Part shown: positions 18,160-27,249 of the stretch, in pieces
Layout of the letters: every line of letters starts with the position of its first letter
Numbering within the stretch: the stretch's first letter is position 1
NCBI GenBank assembly: GCA_038900335.1
Contig: JBBMRB010000013.1
Coordinates: forward strand, 1-64,000
From: Rs1 sp038900335
GTDB taxonomy: Bacteria > Pseudomonadota > Gammaproteobacteria > Pseudomonadales > Balneatricaceae
Reading direction: 5' to 3'
Length of the DNA: 64,000 nucleotides
Notes under the pieces: model-generated
What the model was told of the DNA's origin: nothing
Database searches by the model: none
What the model saw: only the letters and a program-made list of their open reading frames with translations
Made by a program: the position numbers and the translations under genes

Positions 18160-18182
18160 TCAAATTGACACTTTTGTTATGT
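18114..18182 (-). other. attC-like element C, just after the SRPBCC gene
   Basis: On the minus strand it begins ACATAACAAAAG and ends ACTGGTGTTATAG, 69 bp. AAAGTGTC near one end partly pairs with ATACTGGT near the other. It lies 10 nt past the SRPBCC stop codon. It is the weakest of the three, because the open frame of the adjoining broken gene can be read through it. Confidence 0.28.
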
Positions 18183-18191
18183 GACTAGCGA

Positions 18192-18632
18192 TCACGAATG
18201 GTCTATTTGTACGTCATTTGGAAAAGGATTTCCCTTGCCTGTTTCAAGCATATTTTTAAGGCTAAGCAAAAATACAGCCCATTTAGTACTACAGTGGGCC
18301 ATAAAATCAGTTGTTTCTTGCCAGTTAGAATGAGTGAACCTTACAAAGGTTTGATCTTGTTCAGTTTCTAATTGAAATAAAATTTCTGTACCCACCCATG
18401 GCTCGGGTGTATTCCCCGAATGCTGCCAGCAAACCGTTTTATTGGGTATGAGTTTCGCAACAGTAAAATCTGGGCCTGCACCGTTAAAACGAAATTCTAT
18501 AGTTGAACCTACTTCTCCTGCCCCAGATATATCGTTAGTCCACCATTTAGTTAGTCCATCATCTGTTGTCAATGCCTCATAGACACTTTCAGGTGTAGCT
18601 TTAATGCCAACCCGATGATTTATGTCAGTCAT
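18192..18632 (-). CDS. SRPBCC/AHSA1-domain protein
   Basis: The 146-residue protein belongs to the START-like SRPBCC fold, AHSA1 (Aha1 C-terminal-like) group: HRVGIKATPESVYEALTT at the N-terminus, GLTKWWTNDISG, and FRFNGAGPDF. Members bind hydrophobic ligands in a deep cavity; bacterial single-domain members have mostly unknown roles and often sit beside ArsR regulators. No such regulator is here. AGGAG precedes the ATG. It is the first of three minus-strand genes each followed by an attC-like element. Confidence 0.85.
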   Translation of the reverse strand: MTDINHRVGIKATPESVYEALTTDDGLTKWWTNDISGAGEVGSTIEFRFNGAGPDFTVAKLIPNKTVCWQHSGNTPEPWVGTEILFQLETEQDQTFVRFTHSNWQETTDFMAHCSTKWAVFLLSLKNMLETGKGNPFPNDVQIDHS

Positions 18633-18759
18633 AATATTCTCCTAAAGCTTTACAAGCAGATAACAGCATAATAGTACGACGTCTCATTTACGCGAAACTG
18701 ATACTCACATAAATTGCCTCAACACGTTAATTTAAAAGTACTTTATATACGTTCTTGAG

Positions 18760-18900
18760 ATGTCTAACTACCCACAACTATATCTCTTAGTTGCTGCCAA
18801 GAGCTCTTCTAAATACATGATTTTATTAAATAAAGAAGATATAATTTTGCGCCAGCACTGCTCAATTTTTAACCTAACCTTCAACAAAACCAAAAACTAA
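18760..18900 (+). CDS. Candidate small protein, 46 residues
   Basis: An ATG-started frame of 47 codons runs divergent from the SRPBCC gene and stops 5 nt before a good terminator hairpin. The product begins MSNYPQLYLLVAAKSSSKYM and ends FNLTFNKTKN. The ribosome site is poor (GAG right before the ATG). The position against a terminator shows that a plus-strand transcript probably exists here; whether it is translated is uncertain, and a small RNA is the alternative. Confidence 0.25.
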   Translation: MSNYPQLYLLVAAKSSSKYMILLNKEDIILRQHCSIFNLTFNKTKN

Positions 18901-18904
18901 ATAC

Positions 18905-18931
18905 AGGGCTGCTTATCCTTCAGCCCTTTTC
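18905..18931 (+). terminator. Rho-independent terminator without an annotated plus-strand gene
   Basis: Stem AGGGCTG / CAGCCCT (18905-18911 and 18921-18927) followed by TTTTC. The T tract is on the plus strand only, so it ends a plus-strand transcript starting in 18640-18900. Confidence 0.6.
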
Positions 18932-19322
18932 TAAATAAACACATCGTTTTCTCGGTGTCCAGCATTATAGTTAATCATCTATTAAGTTAAGAATTTTTCT
19001 ATATTATGCGGCAGCGGTTTAAAGACTAGTGAGTACTTAATATTAGAGTAAAAGATATTGAATGGGGCTATTAATCTGGGCTATTAATTTAGGTAACCAG
19101 AGCTTAACTATAGAAGTAAAGAAGTGAAGAAGTGAAGAAGCGAAGAAGCCTAAAAAGGCGATACGATAGGAGCACTGTGCTAAGCTTAAAATTAAAGCCT
19201 AGCACTGACTATAAACTTGATGTCGCTCTAAATTCAGCATAAAAGGCAGAAGATAAAAGTAACATTTAGCCAGCATCGACGCTAGCTGCTATACAGTGTG
19301 GCTAGGCCGCCATCAATATAGG
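18932..19322. other. Gene-free stretch with short repeats
   Basis: No credible coding frame is seen. It holds an 8-bp repeat array at 19113-19148 and a directly repeated GGGCTATTAAT near 19064-19090. The rest is AT-rich spacer between the accessory region and tatD. Confidence 0.6.
19113..19148. repeat. 8-bp tandem repeat, about 4.5 copies
   Basis: Units GAAGTAAA, GAAGTGAA, GAAGTGAA, GAAGCGAA, then GAAG. It is a purine-rich microsatellite in intergenic DNA. Confidence 0.85.
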
Positions 19323-20120
19323 CTAATTTAGTGTGGTGAGTGTACTTTTAGAAAATAGTGAGTAATAATTTTCACTGGTTACCTCAGCGACTTCTGCTAG
19401 CGACACACCTTTAAGCTGAGCAACACACTGCGCCACCTCTACCACGTATTTAGGCTGATTTTGCTTACCTCGATAAGGGATAGGTGCTAAATAAGGCGAA
19501 TCTGTTTCAATAAGCAGATGCTCTAACGGCAATTGCTTAACCACATCCTGTAGATCAATGGCATTTTTAAAGGTCACAATACCCGATATTGAGATTTTAT
19601 AACCTAGCTCAATGGCCTGCTCTGCCATTGCTAGTGATTCTGTGAAGCAGTGTAATACTCCGGCTGATTTACCGCTGTGGGCTGCGATTAGCTCAATAGT
19701 GTCAGCCCTTGCTTCCCTCGTGTGCACGATTACAGGTAGCTGCAGTGTGTTCGCCGCCTGCAGATGGTTAATAAAGCTTTGCTGTTGCACTTCTTTGCTC
19801 GTCACATCGTAAAAATAATCTAACCCAGTCTCGCCTATTGCCACTACTTTCTCATGAGTGTTAGCAAGTGTTATTAGCTGCTCAACACTGGCAACATCAC
19901 CTATTGATTTAACATGCAGCGGGTGAACTCCCATTGAGGCATCAATTTGCGGGTAGTTTGCAATCAATTGGTACATATCTGCAAAATTTGCTAAATCAAT
20001 ATTCACGCAGAGCATTTTAGCTATTTTTTGGGCCTTAGCCGCCATTAACATGGCATCAAACGACTGGTTATAATCTTTTAAATCTAATTTATCTAGATGA
20101 CAGTGGGAATCAATAAACAT
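19323..20120 (-). CDS. tatD: TatD-family metal-dependent hydrolase/DNase
   Basis: This 265-residue TIM-barrel metalloenzyme shows the family ligands in order: DSHCHLD at the N-terminus, GETGLDYFYD, VHTREA, HCFTES and ETDSPYLAP. TatD proteins are Mg2+-dependent 3'-5' exonucleases and quality-control nucleases; the member in this cluster corresponds to E. coli YcfH. It is the last gene of the fab-mltG-tmk-holB-pilZ cluster, the usual place. Confidence 0.93.
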   Translation of the reverse strand: MFIDSHCHLDKLDLKDYNQSFDAMLMAAKAQKIAKMLCVNIDLANFADMYQLIANYPQIDASMGVHPLHVKSIGDVASVEQLITLANTHEKVVAIGETGLDYFYDVTSKEVQQQSFINHLQAANTLQLPVIVHTREARADTIELIAAHSGKSAGVLHCFTESLAMAEQAIELGYKISISGIVTFKNAIDLQDVVKQLPLEHLLIETDSPYLAPIPYRGKQNQPKYVVEVAQCVAQLKGVSLAEVAEVTSENYYSLFSKSTLTTLN

Positions 20121-20204
20121 ATTTTTATATAAACTTTCAAGGATGGGTGATAAACAATAGCAGATAGGCGTACCACTACTAACAATAACTAATAAGCAGT
20201 GGTG

Positions 20205-20606
20205 TTACAGAGTTTGCGTTTGTGCACCAATATCAGCACCTGCTAAGTATGTTTCTAACCGCTGAGTCAGCTCATTATCTTCAGGTGAAATTTGAATACC
20301 AATACCCTGCCTTCTATTATGTTGCGGTGCTTTTGGTGTCAACCAAATAACCTTGCCAGTGATCGGTGTTTTATCGGTATCATCCATTATCTGTATTAAG
20401 GCGAAAACCTCTTCACCTAAATGAAAAACACGATTAGTAGCAATAAACAGACCGCCGCCTTTTACAAACGGCATAAAAGAGTCATAGATGTGCTGTTTAT
20501 CAGGCAAGACTAGCGATAGTATGCCATGGCTCATTCGCGGCTTTGCGACGGCTGGGACAAATTTTTCTTCTGTCTCATTGTTACTATTATTTACGGTAGT
20601 TACCAC
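20205..20606 (-). CDS. pilZ: Type IV pilus protein PilZ
   Basis: The 133-residue protein aligns by eye with Pseudomonas PilZ: HGILSLVLPDKQHIYDSFMP, FVKGGGLFIATNR, LGEEVFALIQIMDD, and GKVIWLTPKAPQHNRRQGIG. As in that founding member, the c-di-GMP motifs (RxxxR and D/NxSxxG) are absent. It acts with PilB and the FimX-type protein in pilus assembly. The start codon is GTG, with GGAA upstream. The first 20 or so residues are a polar extension. Its place between holB and tatD is as in pseudomonads and suggests type IV pili in this organism. Confidence 0.9.
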   Translation of the reverse strand: MVTTVNNSNNETEEKFVPAVAKPRMSHGILSLVLPDKQHIYDSFMPFVKGGGLFIATNRVFHLGEEVFALIQIMDDTDKTPITGKVIWLTPKAPQHNRRQGIGIQISPEDNELTQRLETYLAGADIGAQTQTL

Positions 20607-20695
20607 AATTTCATTCCATTACGGTTTAATACAGGCACTATTGATACTAATATTAATGATTTAAAAGAGCATCAAGAGTAAATATGCTATTTATT

Positions 20696-21709
20696 TTATA
20701 TTAAATAACCCCAATCTAACAACAAATCTTCTAACAGTAACTGTTTATTAGGGTTTTGATGCGCAAGTATAGCACTGCGCTGCTGCTGAAGCTTATCAGA
20801 TAAGTGATACACTTTTTTAATATCACTGCGCTTTGCCAAGGTCGTTAACATTTTTTTCATATCAGCATTGACGATATTAGCGTCATCGCCTGCGCTATAT
20901 AGCTTACTAATATCTGCAAGCAGGCTATACATCCACGCTAATAGCACAATAATATCCGCTTTGATAAATGCCGGGGCGACATCGAGAGCACTCGCCTTTT
21001 TTTGCAAAATCGTTTTAAGGGCGACAAAGAAATCAGCTCGAAGCGTTTGATCCCCTCTCTCTTTAAAATCTAAAGCTAATAGCGGTGCTCCGTGTACCAC
21101 ATTCAATAACTGTGTTGCAGCACTTTGCTCTATCGATAACTGATCTTGTAGCCACTTTGTTGCTATTGATTTGTCAGGTATTGCACAATCCACGCGCTGA
21201 CAGCGGCTTTTTATGGTTGGCATCACTTGGCCAAGCTGATGAGAAATCAATAGCAGTAAAGAATTTTTACCAGGCTCTTCTAGTGTTTTTAACAAGGCAT
21301 TAGCCGCTGAAATATTCATAGCCTCTGCAGGATCTAGAATAACGACACGAAAACCGCCTTGCTGGGCAGTACTTTGCATAAAGCCACTCAAATCTCGCAC
21401 TTGATCAACCTTGATCTGCTCACCAACTTCATTTGGTGTTAAGTGATATAAATCAGGATGACCGCTTGATGCAAATAATTGACAATTACGACATTGATGA
21501 CAAGGTGCTAAGCCCTGCTGATCACTGCACAACACGAATTGCGCAATGGCACTGGCAAAGTGTAATTTACCAATACCTTTAACGCCGTTGATAATCAATG
21601 CATGCGGTAATTTATCGCTATTATACAAGCCAATAATTCTTTGCCAGTGCGTGTCGAACCACAGGTAAGATTGCGTATTTAAAGTATGATAGCGCTTGCT
21701 AATATCCAT
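20696..21709 (-). CDS. holB: DNA polymerase III delta' subunit
   Basis: This clamp-loader subunit has 337 residues. The AAA+ domain shows INGVKGIGKLHFASAIAQF; the P-loop lacks the Ser/Thr after Lys, as expected for a delta' that does not hydrolyse ATP. The zinc module is CHQCRNCQLF plus an earlier Cys in VLCSD. LLKTLEEPGKNSLLLLI and SRCQR follow. It lies 1 nt after tmk, so the two are co-translated. Confidence 0.95.
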   Translation of the reverse strand: MDISKRYHTLNTQSYLWFDTHWQRIIGLYNSDKLPHALIINGVKGIGKLHFASAIAQFVLCSDQQGLAPCHQCRNCQLFASSGHPDLYHLTPNEVGEQIKVDQVRDLSGFMQSTAQQGGFRVVILDPAEAMNISAANALLKTLEEPGKNSLLLLISHQLGQVMPTIKSRCQRVDCAIPDKSIATKWLQDQLSIEQSAATQLLNVVHGAPLLALDFKERGDQTLRADFFVALKTILQKKASALDVAPAFIKADIIVLLAWMYSLLADISKLYSAGDDANIVNADMKKMLTTLAKRSDIKKVYHLSDKLQQQRSAILAHQNPNKQLLLEDLLLDWGYLI

Positions 21710-21710
21710 G

Positions 21711-22352
21711 TTAAATACCTAGTTTAGCTTTAAGTGACGCTGTTACTTGCTGTTTTACTTGATCTAAAGATAACGATGCATCAATCACAGCAAAGCGCTC
21801 AGGATCATTAGCAACTTGCTGATGATAACCCGCCCTTACCTTTTCAAAAAAACACCGTTTCTCTTGCTCAATACGATCAAGCTCGCCTCTAGCACTTGCC
21901 CTAGCAAGACCTATTTCAACGGGTGCATCTAATAAAACGGTCAGATCAGGCCTTAGCGAGCCCTGCACAAATTGCTCTAATTGCGCTATACGCTCTAAGC
22001 TGACGCCACGTCCGTGGCCCTGGTAGGCGTAAGTCGCATCTGTAAATCTGTCACTTAACACCCACTTACCCTGTGCTAGGGCAGGTAGAATTAAGCTATT
22101 AATATGCTGGGCTCTGGCGGCGAACATTAATAATAGCTCAGTATCAACGGCCATATTCTCACTAGTAGGGCGCAACAATAGCTCTCTTATTTCTTCTGCT
22201 AGAGCGGTACCACCTGGTTCACGCGTTTGCACCACATCAAAGCCTGCGGCCTCAATTTGCTCTTTAATAAGAGCAATATTACTAGTTTTACCGACACCTT
22301 CTGTGCCCTCAACTGTAATAAAACGCGCTTTTTTTGCCACCACAGTGCTCAT
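21711..22352 (-). CDS. tmk: Thymidylate kinase
   Basis: This 213-residue kinase converts dTMP to dTDP. The P-loop is EGTEGVGKTSN, the DR(E)-type motif is TREPGGTALAEEIR, and the LID region is SARGELDRIEQ. It is part of the co-directional run mltG-tmk-holB. AGGATG precedes the ATG. Confidence 0.95.
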   Translation of the reverse strand: MSTVVAKKARFITVEGTEGVGKTSNIALIKEQIEAAGFDVVQTREPGGTALAEEIRELLLRPTSENMAVDTELLLMFAARAQHINSLILPALAQGKWVLSDRFTDATYAYQGHGRGVSLERIAQLEQFVQGSLRPDLTVLLDAPVEIGLARASARGELDRIEQEKRCFFEKVRAGYHQQVANDPERFAVIDASLSLDQVKQQVTASLKAKLGI

Positions 22353-22424
22353 TTTAACATCCTAATAAATTCATTCTTCAGCATATACACGCAACTTATA
22401 TTACTTTTAACAACATAATCCTAT

Positions 22425-23462
22425 TTAATTAGCTGGCGCTGAACGATAATTTTGTTTTCTTGTAAGCTGGTAACGCCTAACTGCATTATTGTGCTCACGT
22501 AAGCTTTTAGAGAAATAATGACTACCATCACCTTTGGCAACAAAATATAAATATTTAGTGGTCTCAGGATTTAATGCCGCTTTAATTGCTTCAGGGCCTA
22601 CAGTGGTAATCGGTGTTGGCGGCAAGTGATCAATAACATAAGTGTTATAAGCACTAGGGCGTTTAAGGTCAGCTCGGGTGATATTACCTTTGTACTTATC
22701 GCCCATACCATAAATGACTGTCGGGTCTGTCTGTAGGCGCATTCCAATATTGATGCGGTTGACGAACACACCTGCGATAACAGGTCGCTCTTTTGATGCG
22801 CCGGTCTCTTTTTCAACAATTGAAGCCATAATTAACGCCTCATAAGGTGTTTTATAAGGCAATTTTTTATCGCGTTGCTGCCACTGAGTATCTAATATTT
22901 TGTGCATGCCTTTATAAGCGCGCTTAAGCAGCGCAATGTCAGTACTGCCACGCTCAACACGATAAGTCTCCGCTAATAAAATACCCTCAAGGTGAGGCTC
23001 GGTTGCACCAATCGCTGCCAACAACTCATCTTGGCTCATATCTGTTGTTTTAAGCTCTAATAAATCTTGGTATTTGAGCAAATGAGCACGCAGCTCTTTA
23101 ATATTTGAGCCCTCTATCAGCGAAATATTGTGTTGTACAATTTTACCGGATGTCAGCTGCTTTAATAAATCGATAGGGCTGGTGTTTGCCACAATAAGGT
23201 ATTCACCCGCCTTAATATTACGGCCGTATTTATAGTAGCGTGCATATAATTTAAAGTAGATATCATTATCAATTAATTTATCCGCTTTTAGCTGCGCAGT
23301 TAAACTGTTAAAGCCCACCCCTCTTTTAACAATTAAGGTTTTACTCTCACCTTGGCTAAAGCTAGCAACAGCCATCACTTTATGGATATCTTGCCAAACA
23401 TAATAAGCCGCTAGTACCGCTGCTAATAATAATACACACAAAAAGAGGAAGAACTTTTTCAA
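22425..23462 (-). CDS. mltG: Endolytic murein transglycosylase MltG
   Basis: This 345-residue membrane-anchored enzyme cleaves nascent peptidoglycan strands and sets glycan chain length. One N-terminal membrane segment (about 3-20) precedes a LysM-like part and the YceG domain, with the catalytic Glu in ALIMASIVEKETG and the downstream QTDPTVIYG. The start codon is TTG at 23462, supported by AAGG a few nt upstream inside the pabC end; the genes nearly touch. Confidence 0.93.
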   Translation of the reverse strand: MKKFFLFLCVLLLAAVLAAYYVWQDIHKVMAVASFSQGESKTLIVKRGVGFNSLTAQLKADKLIDNDIYFKLYARYYKYGRNIKAGEYLIVANTSPIDLLKQLTSGKIVQHNISLIEGSNIKELRAHLLKYQDLLELKTTDMSQDELLAAIGATEPHLEGILLAETYRVERGSTDIALLKRAYKGMHKILDTQWQQRDKKLPYKTPYEALIMASIVEKETGASKERPVIAGVFVNRINIGMRLQTDPTVIYGMGDKYKGNITRADLKRPSAYNTYVIDHLPPTPITTVGPEAIKAALNPETTKYLYFVAKGDGSHYFSKSLREHNNAVRRYQLTRKQNYRSAPAN

Positions 23463-23464
23463 AT

Positions 23465-24364
23465 CTAGTTACCTTCTAAATAAAAATGATCTAATAGAGA
23501 TTGTAATTGTTGAGTTTTAGCACCAACTGCCAGCACCTTAGGCCAGCCTTGGGTATCGGTTATAACATCGCTCACAGCACTAGCAACATCGTAGATATTT
23601 GTTACAGGTAGGATATTAACAACACTATTGCAGACAAAAACTTCATCAGCACTTAACACATCCGCCAACGTAAAATCACCGATTTTTACAGTCATTAATT
23701 GCTTGAGCTGGCATAGTTCAATAATAGCATTGCGTACAACGCCCTCAACACCTGCGTGAGTCAAATCAGGCGTGTAGAGCACGTTATCAGTGACCCAAAA
23801 TAAATTACTCATACAGCCTTCTATAACAAAGCCTTGAGTATCACTAACAATCCCCTCGCCAATACGAGAGCAAGCCCACTCATTGCGTGCGAGCACTTGC
23901 TCTAATCGATTGAGATGCTTAATACCTGCTAATAGCGGCTGCCTTGCCAATTGCGTCGCACAGAGCACCACACTAATACCTGTTTTTTGTGCCGCTGTAT
24001 TATCACTAATAGCTGATATAGAGGCAATACGCGTTAAATCAGGCTGAGCTTGAGCTTTATAACCGCGCGGCCCTATGCCTCTGGTGAGTACAAATTTGAG
24101 TACGCCATCAAAAACATGATTAGCTGGGGAGTGTCGTGCGCATAAGGTATTAAAATCACTCAACAGTGCGTTGCGTGTTTGTTGCTCAAAAGGAATAGCC
24201 AGGCGCTGTGCCCCTTTGCTCATGCGCTCAATATGAGCATCCCACAGCAAAGGTTTACCATTGCGAATAGCGATAGTCTCAAATAGACCATCGCCATAGT
24301 TCAAACCTCTATCAAAGGCGTTTAATTGATTATCAACTAGGCCATTAATTAAAGATTGAGTCAT
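23465..24364 (-). CDS. pabC: Aminodeoxychorismate lyase
   Basis: This PLP enzyme of 299 residues forms 4-aminobenzoate for folate synthesis. It shows FDRGLNYGDGLFETI, the PLP Lys in GIKHLNRLEQV, EGCMSNLFWV, and a C-terminal FVCNSVVNILPV. It is slightly longer than E. coli PabC (269). It lies 14 nt after fabF and 2 nt before mltG. Confidence 0.93.
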   Translation of the reverse strand: MTQSLINGLVDNQLNAFDRGLNYGDGLFETIAIRNGKPLLWDAHIERMSKGAQRLAIPFEQQTRNALLSDFNTLCARHSPANHVFDGVLKFVLTRGIGPRGYKAQAQPDLTRIASISAISDNTAAQKTGISVVLCATQLARQPLLAGIKHLNRLEQVLARNEWACSRIGEGIVSDTQGFVIEGCMSNLFWVTDNVLYTPDLTHAGVEGVVRNAIIELCQLKQLMTVKIGDFTLADVLSADEVFVCNSVVNILPVTNIYDVASAVSDVITDTQGWPKVLAVGAKTQQLQSLLDHFYLEGN

Positions 24365-24378
24365 CGCAATCAGTACAG

Positions 24379-25623
24379 CTAAATTTTGCGGAACAATAAG
24401 CTGCCATTAGTGCCGCCAAAACCGAAAGAGTTCGATATCGCCGCATTGATTTGACACTGTTGCGCGTGATGAGCAACGTAGTTTAAATCACAGCCTACGG
24501 ATGGGTTATCTAAATTGATGGTCGGCGGTGCCACTTGATCGCGAATCGCCAAGGCGCAAAAAATAGCTTCAACAGCACCAGCGGCACCCAATAGATGACC
24601 TATCATCGATTTGGTCGAGCTTACGCGCATATCTGCAACCTGCTCACCAAATAATAATTTCACGGCATTTGTTTCTGCAATATCGCCTGCGGGGGTTGAT
24701 GTACCATGGGCATTAATGTATTCGACACGATCAAGCTTTTCAGTTTTATTCGCATCTAGCAGCGCATTTTTCATCGCTAAAGCAGCCCCTTCTCCGGTTT
24801 CTGGAGGGGAAGTAATATGATGAGCATCATCGCTCATACCAAAACCTGCTAATTCACAGTATATTTTAGCACCGCGCGCTTTCGCCGCCTCGTATTCTTC
24901 AAGTACTAAGATACCCGCGCCATCGCCAAGTACGAAACCATCACGATCTTGGTCCCAAGGGCGACTTGCTTTAGTTGGGTCATCATTGCGTTTTGATAAT
25001 GCTCTCGCTGCGGCAAAGCCACCAAGGCCGAGTTTAGTGGTTGCCATTTCAGCACCACCGGCCACCATGATATCGGCATCGCCGTATTGAATCATGCGCA
25101 TCGCTTGGCCGATATTATGCGTCCCCGTGGTACAGGCGGTAGTGATTGCAATATTAGGCCCTTTAAAGCCGTAGTTGATTGCCAAATGACCCGCTATCAT
25201 ATTGATAATACTGCCTGGCACAAAAAACGGTGACACTTTTCGCGGACCAGTGTTAGAGATGACATCATAAGTCGCCTCTATCATCGATAAACCGCCAATG
25301 CCGGAACCGATAGCACAGCCGATACGTGTCGCGTTTTCTTCCGTCACTTCAATACCACTGTCTTTAATCGCTTGCGTTGCTGCCGCTAGACCATATTGAA
25401 TAAACAAATCCATGCGTCTAGCATCTTTAGGATTCATATATTCACTGATATCGAAATTTTTAACTGATGCTGAAAACTGTGTGCTGTAACTCGCTGCGTC
25501 AAAATGTGTAATAGGAGCGGCACCGCTTTGCCCCGCCAAAATAGACTTCCAAGTATCATCAACAGTGTTGCCTACCGGTGTAATGGCACCTAGTCCGGTA
25601 ACTACCACTCTTCTACGAGACAT
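24379..25623 (-). CDS. fabF: 3-oxoacyl-ACP synthase II
   Basis: This condensing enzyme of fatty-acid elongation has 414 residues. The catalytic Cys is in ITTACTTGTHNIG, and the two His are in NAHGTSTPAGD and KSMIGHLLGAAGA. I set the start at the ATG at 25623 (MSRRRVVVTGLG) with AGGAG upstream; the open frame runs 13 codons further but that part is not conserved. About 260 nt separate it from acpP. Confidence 0.96.
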   Translation of the reverse strand: MSRRRVVVTGLGAITPVGNTVDDTWKSILAGQSGAAPITHFDAASYSTQFSASVKNFDISEYMNPKDARRMDLFIQYGLAAATQAIKDSGIEVTEENATRIGCAIGSGIGGLSMIEATYDVISNTGPRKVSPFFVPGSIINMIAGHLAINYGFKGPNIAITTACTTGTHNIGQAMRMIQYGDADIMVAGGAEMATTKLGLGGFAAARALSKRNDDPTKASRPWDQDRDGFVLGDGAGILVLEEYEAAKARGAKIYCELAGFGMSDDAHHITSPPETGEGAALAMKNALLDANKTEKLDRVEYINAHGTSTPAGDIAETNAVKLLFGEQVADMRVSSTKSMIGHLLGAAGAVEAIFCALAIRDQVAPPTINLDNPSVGCDLNYVAHHAQQCQINAAISNSFGFGGTNGSLLFRKI

Positions 25624-25851
25624 TGTGATTCTCCTATTTCTTATTATACGTATACAAGACACTCAGCGCGTCTTAAAAATGGGTGTATTAAATAGTACAA
25701 AATAATCGTCAGTTATAGATATTGTTAAACAGATTAAGCTGACACTACTTAGAGATAAAAATGATGTTGGTATTATTAACTTAAAACCAATAAATTAACA
25801 TACCGATATGTCGGTTGTGCTAAAAAAATTGCTAATAAAAACACCTAGCGC

Positions 25852-25891
25852 ACAAAAAAGAAAAGCCGTTCTAAATAAATAGCAACGGCTT
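25852..25891 (-). terminator. Terminator/attenuator after acpP
   Basis: Stem AAGCCGTT / AACGGCTT (25863-25870 and 25884-25891), with a T-rich tract on the minus strand (complement of 25852-25862). It would release a short, abundant acpP transcript and let part of transcription reach fabF. Confidence 0.75.
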
Positions 25892-25925
25892 ACATTCGAT
25901 CAAAACAAAAGTAAATCTGTTTTAA

Positions 25926-26159
25926 TTATTGGTTAGCGTTTACGTAATCGATAGCTAACTGAACTGTTGTAATTTTTTCTGCTTCTTCATCAGGAATTTC
26001 AGTTTCAAATTCTTCTTCTAAAGCCATTACTAACTCAACAGTGTCTAAAGAGTCTGCGCCTAAATCATCAACAAAAGAAGCTGCATTTGTTACTTCTTCT
26101 ACTTTAACGCCTAGCTGTTCTGCAACAATCTTCTTAACGCGATCTTCAATATTACTCAT
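25926..26159 (-). CDS. acpP: Acyl carrier protein
   Basis: This 77-residue acidic protein has the 4'-phosphopantetheine site DLGADSLDTVEL, the Ser being at about residue 37. It is nearly identical in pattern to E. coli AcpP. AGGA lies before the ATG. It is flanked by unusually long gaps, typical of a separately promoted, highly expressed gene. Confidence 0.97.
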   Translation of the reverse strand: MSNIEDRVKKIVAEQLGVKVEEVTNAASFVDDLGADSLDTVELVMALEEEFETEIPDEEAEKITTVQLAIDYVNANQ

Positions 26160-26458
26160 AACTTTTCCTATTATTTATCAAATGGCAACAATAGCCTTTG
26201 ATTATTTAAACATTATTAACCAATGAATGAGCTAACAATTTATTAATCGAAACAATGTGGCAATTATCAACAATTTTCCTAAAAGATCAATCACAAATGT
26301 TGGTTTTTGCCAATCTCATTCAATATTTAGTATTTTTCGATGTTGATTTATTAGTATTTACCCTATAAAAAAGAACAAACAGTAACCTAAACTCATCAAC
26401 TCTTATTTTAAAACTTCATACTTATCTAGCACTTAACACGTTACATAGCCTTTATAAG

Positions 26459-27202
26459 CTATGCCATGTACATCCCGCCATTAACCTGAATAGTTTCGCC
26501 GGTTACGTATGATGCAGCATCGCTCGCTAAAAAGCCAACAACTGCCGCAATTTCTTCGGGCTGACCTAAACGGCTCAACGGAATTTTAGACTGCAAGTTT
26601 TCTTTGTGCTCTTGCGCCAAATCCTTGGTCATATCGGTGTCAATAAAACCAGGAGCAACACAGTTAACCGTTACATTACGTGAACCTATCTCGCACGCCA
26701 ACGCACGGGAGAAACCTTCCATACCTGATTTAGATGCAGCGTAGTTCGCCTGCCCAGCATTACCCATAGAGGCGACAACGGAGCTAACACTGACTATACG
26801 ACCCCAACGCTTCTTGCTCATACCGCGAAGACACGCTTTAGAAACACGAAACAATGAAGATAAGTTAGTATTGATAACAGCATCCCATTCATCTGCCTTC
26901 ATACGCATCATCAAGTTATCTTTAGTAATGCCGGCATTATTAATTAAAATATCAATCACACCAAAATCATCATTGATTAGCTTAATCACTGCGCTAACCG
27001 AATCATCACTAGCAACATCAAGTGCCAAACCTTTACCTTTAATACCGGCTTGCGCTAGATATTCGCTGATCGCATCAGCACCATTTTCACTAGTTGCGGT
27101 ACCGATGACAACAGCGCCTTGACGCCCCAGCTCTTGAGCTATTGCCTTGCCGATGCCTCGTGTTGCACCTGTCACTAAAGCAATTTTTCCTTCAATACTC
27201 AT
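26459..27202 (-). CDS. fabG: 3-oxoacyl-ACP reductase
   Basis: This NADPH-dependent SDR of 247 residues reduces 3-oxoacyl-ACP. It shows TGATRGIGKAIA for cofactor binding, NNAGITKDN, the catalytic Ser in VSSVVASMGN, YAASK, and a C-terminal VTGETIQVNGGMYMA. AGGATAA precedes the ATG. It lies about 47 nt after fabD. Confidence 0.97.
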   Translation of the reverse strand: MSIEGKIALVTGATRGIGKAIAQELGRQGAVVIGTATSENGADAISEYLAQAGIKGKGLALDVASDDSVSAVIKLINDDFGVIDILINNAGITKDNLMMRMKADEWDAVINTNLSSLFRVSKACLRGMSKKRWGRIVSVSSVVASMGNAGQANYAASKSGMEGFSRALACEIGSRNVTVNCVAPGFIDTDMTKDLAQEHKENLQSKIPLSRLGQPEEIAAVVGFLASDAASYVTGETIQVNGGMYMA

Positions 27203-27249
27203 GGTTATTATCCTATTGTATTTTTAATTTTACAAAGCAAACATCTCGC

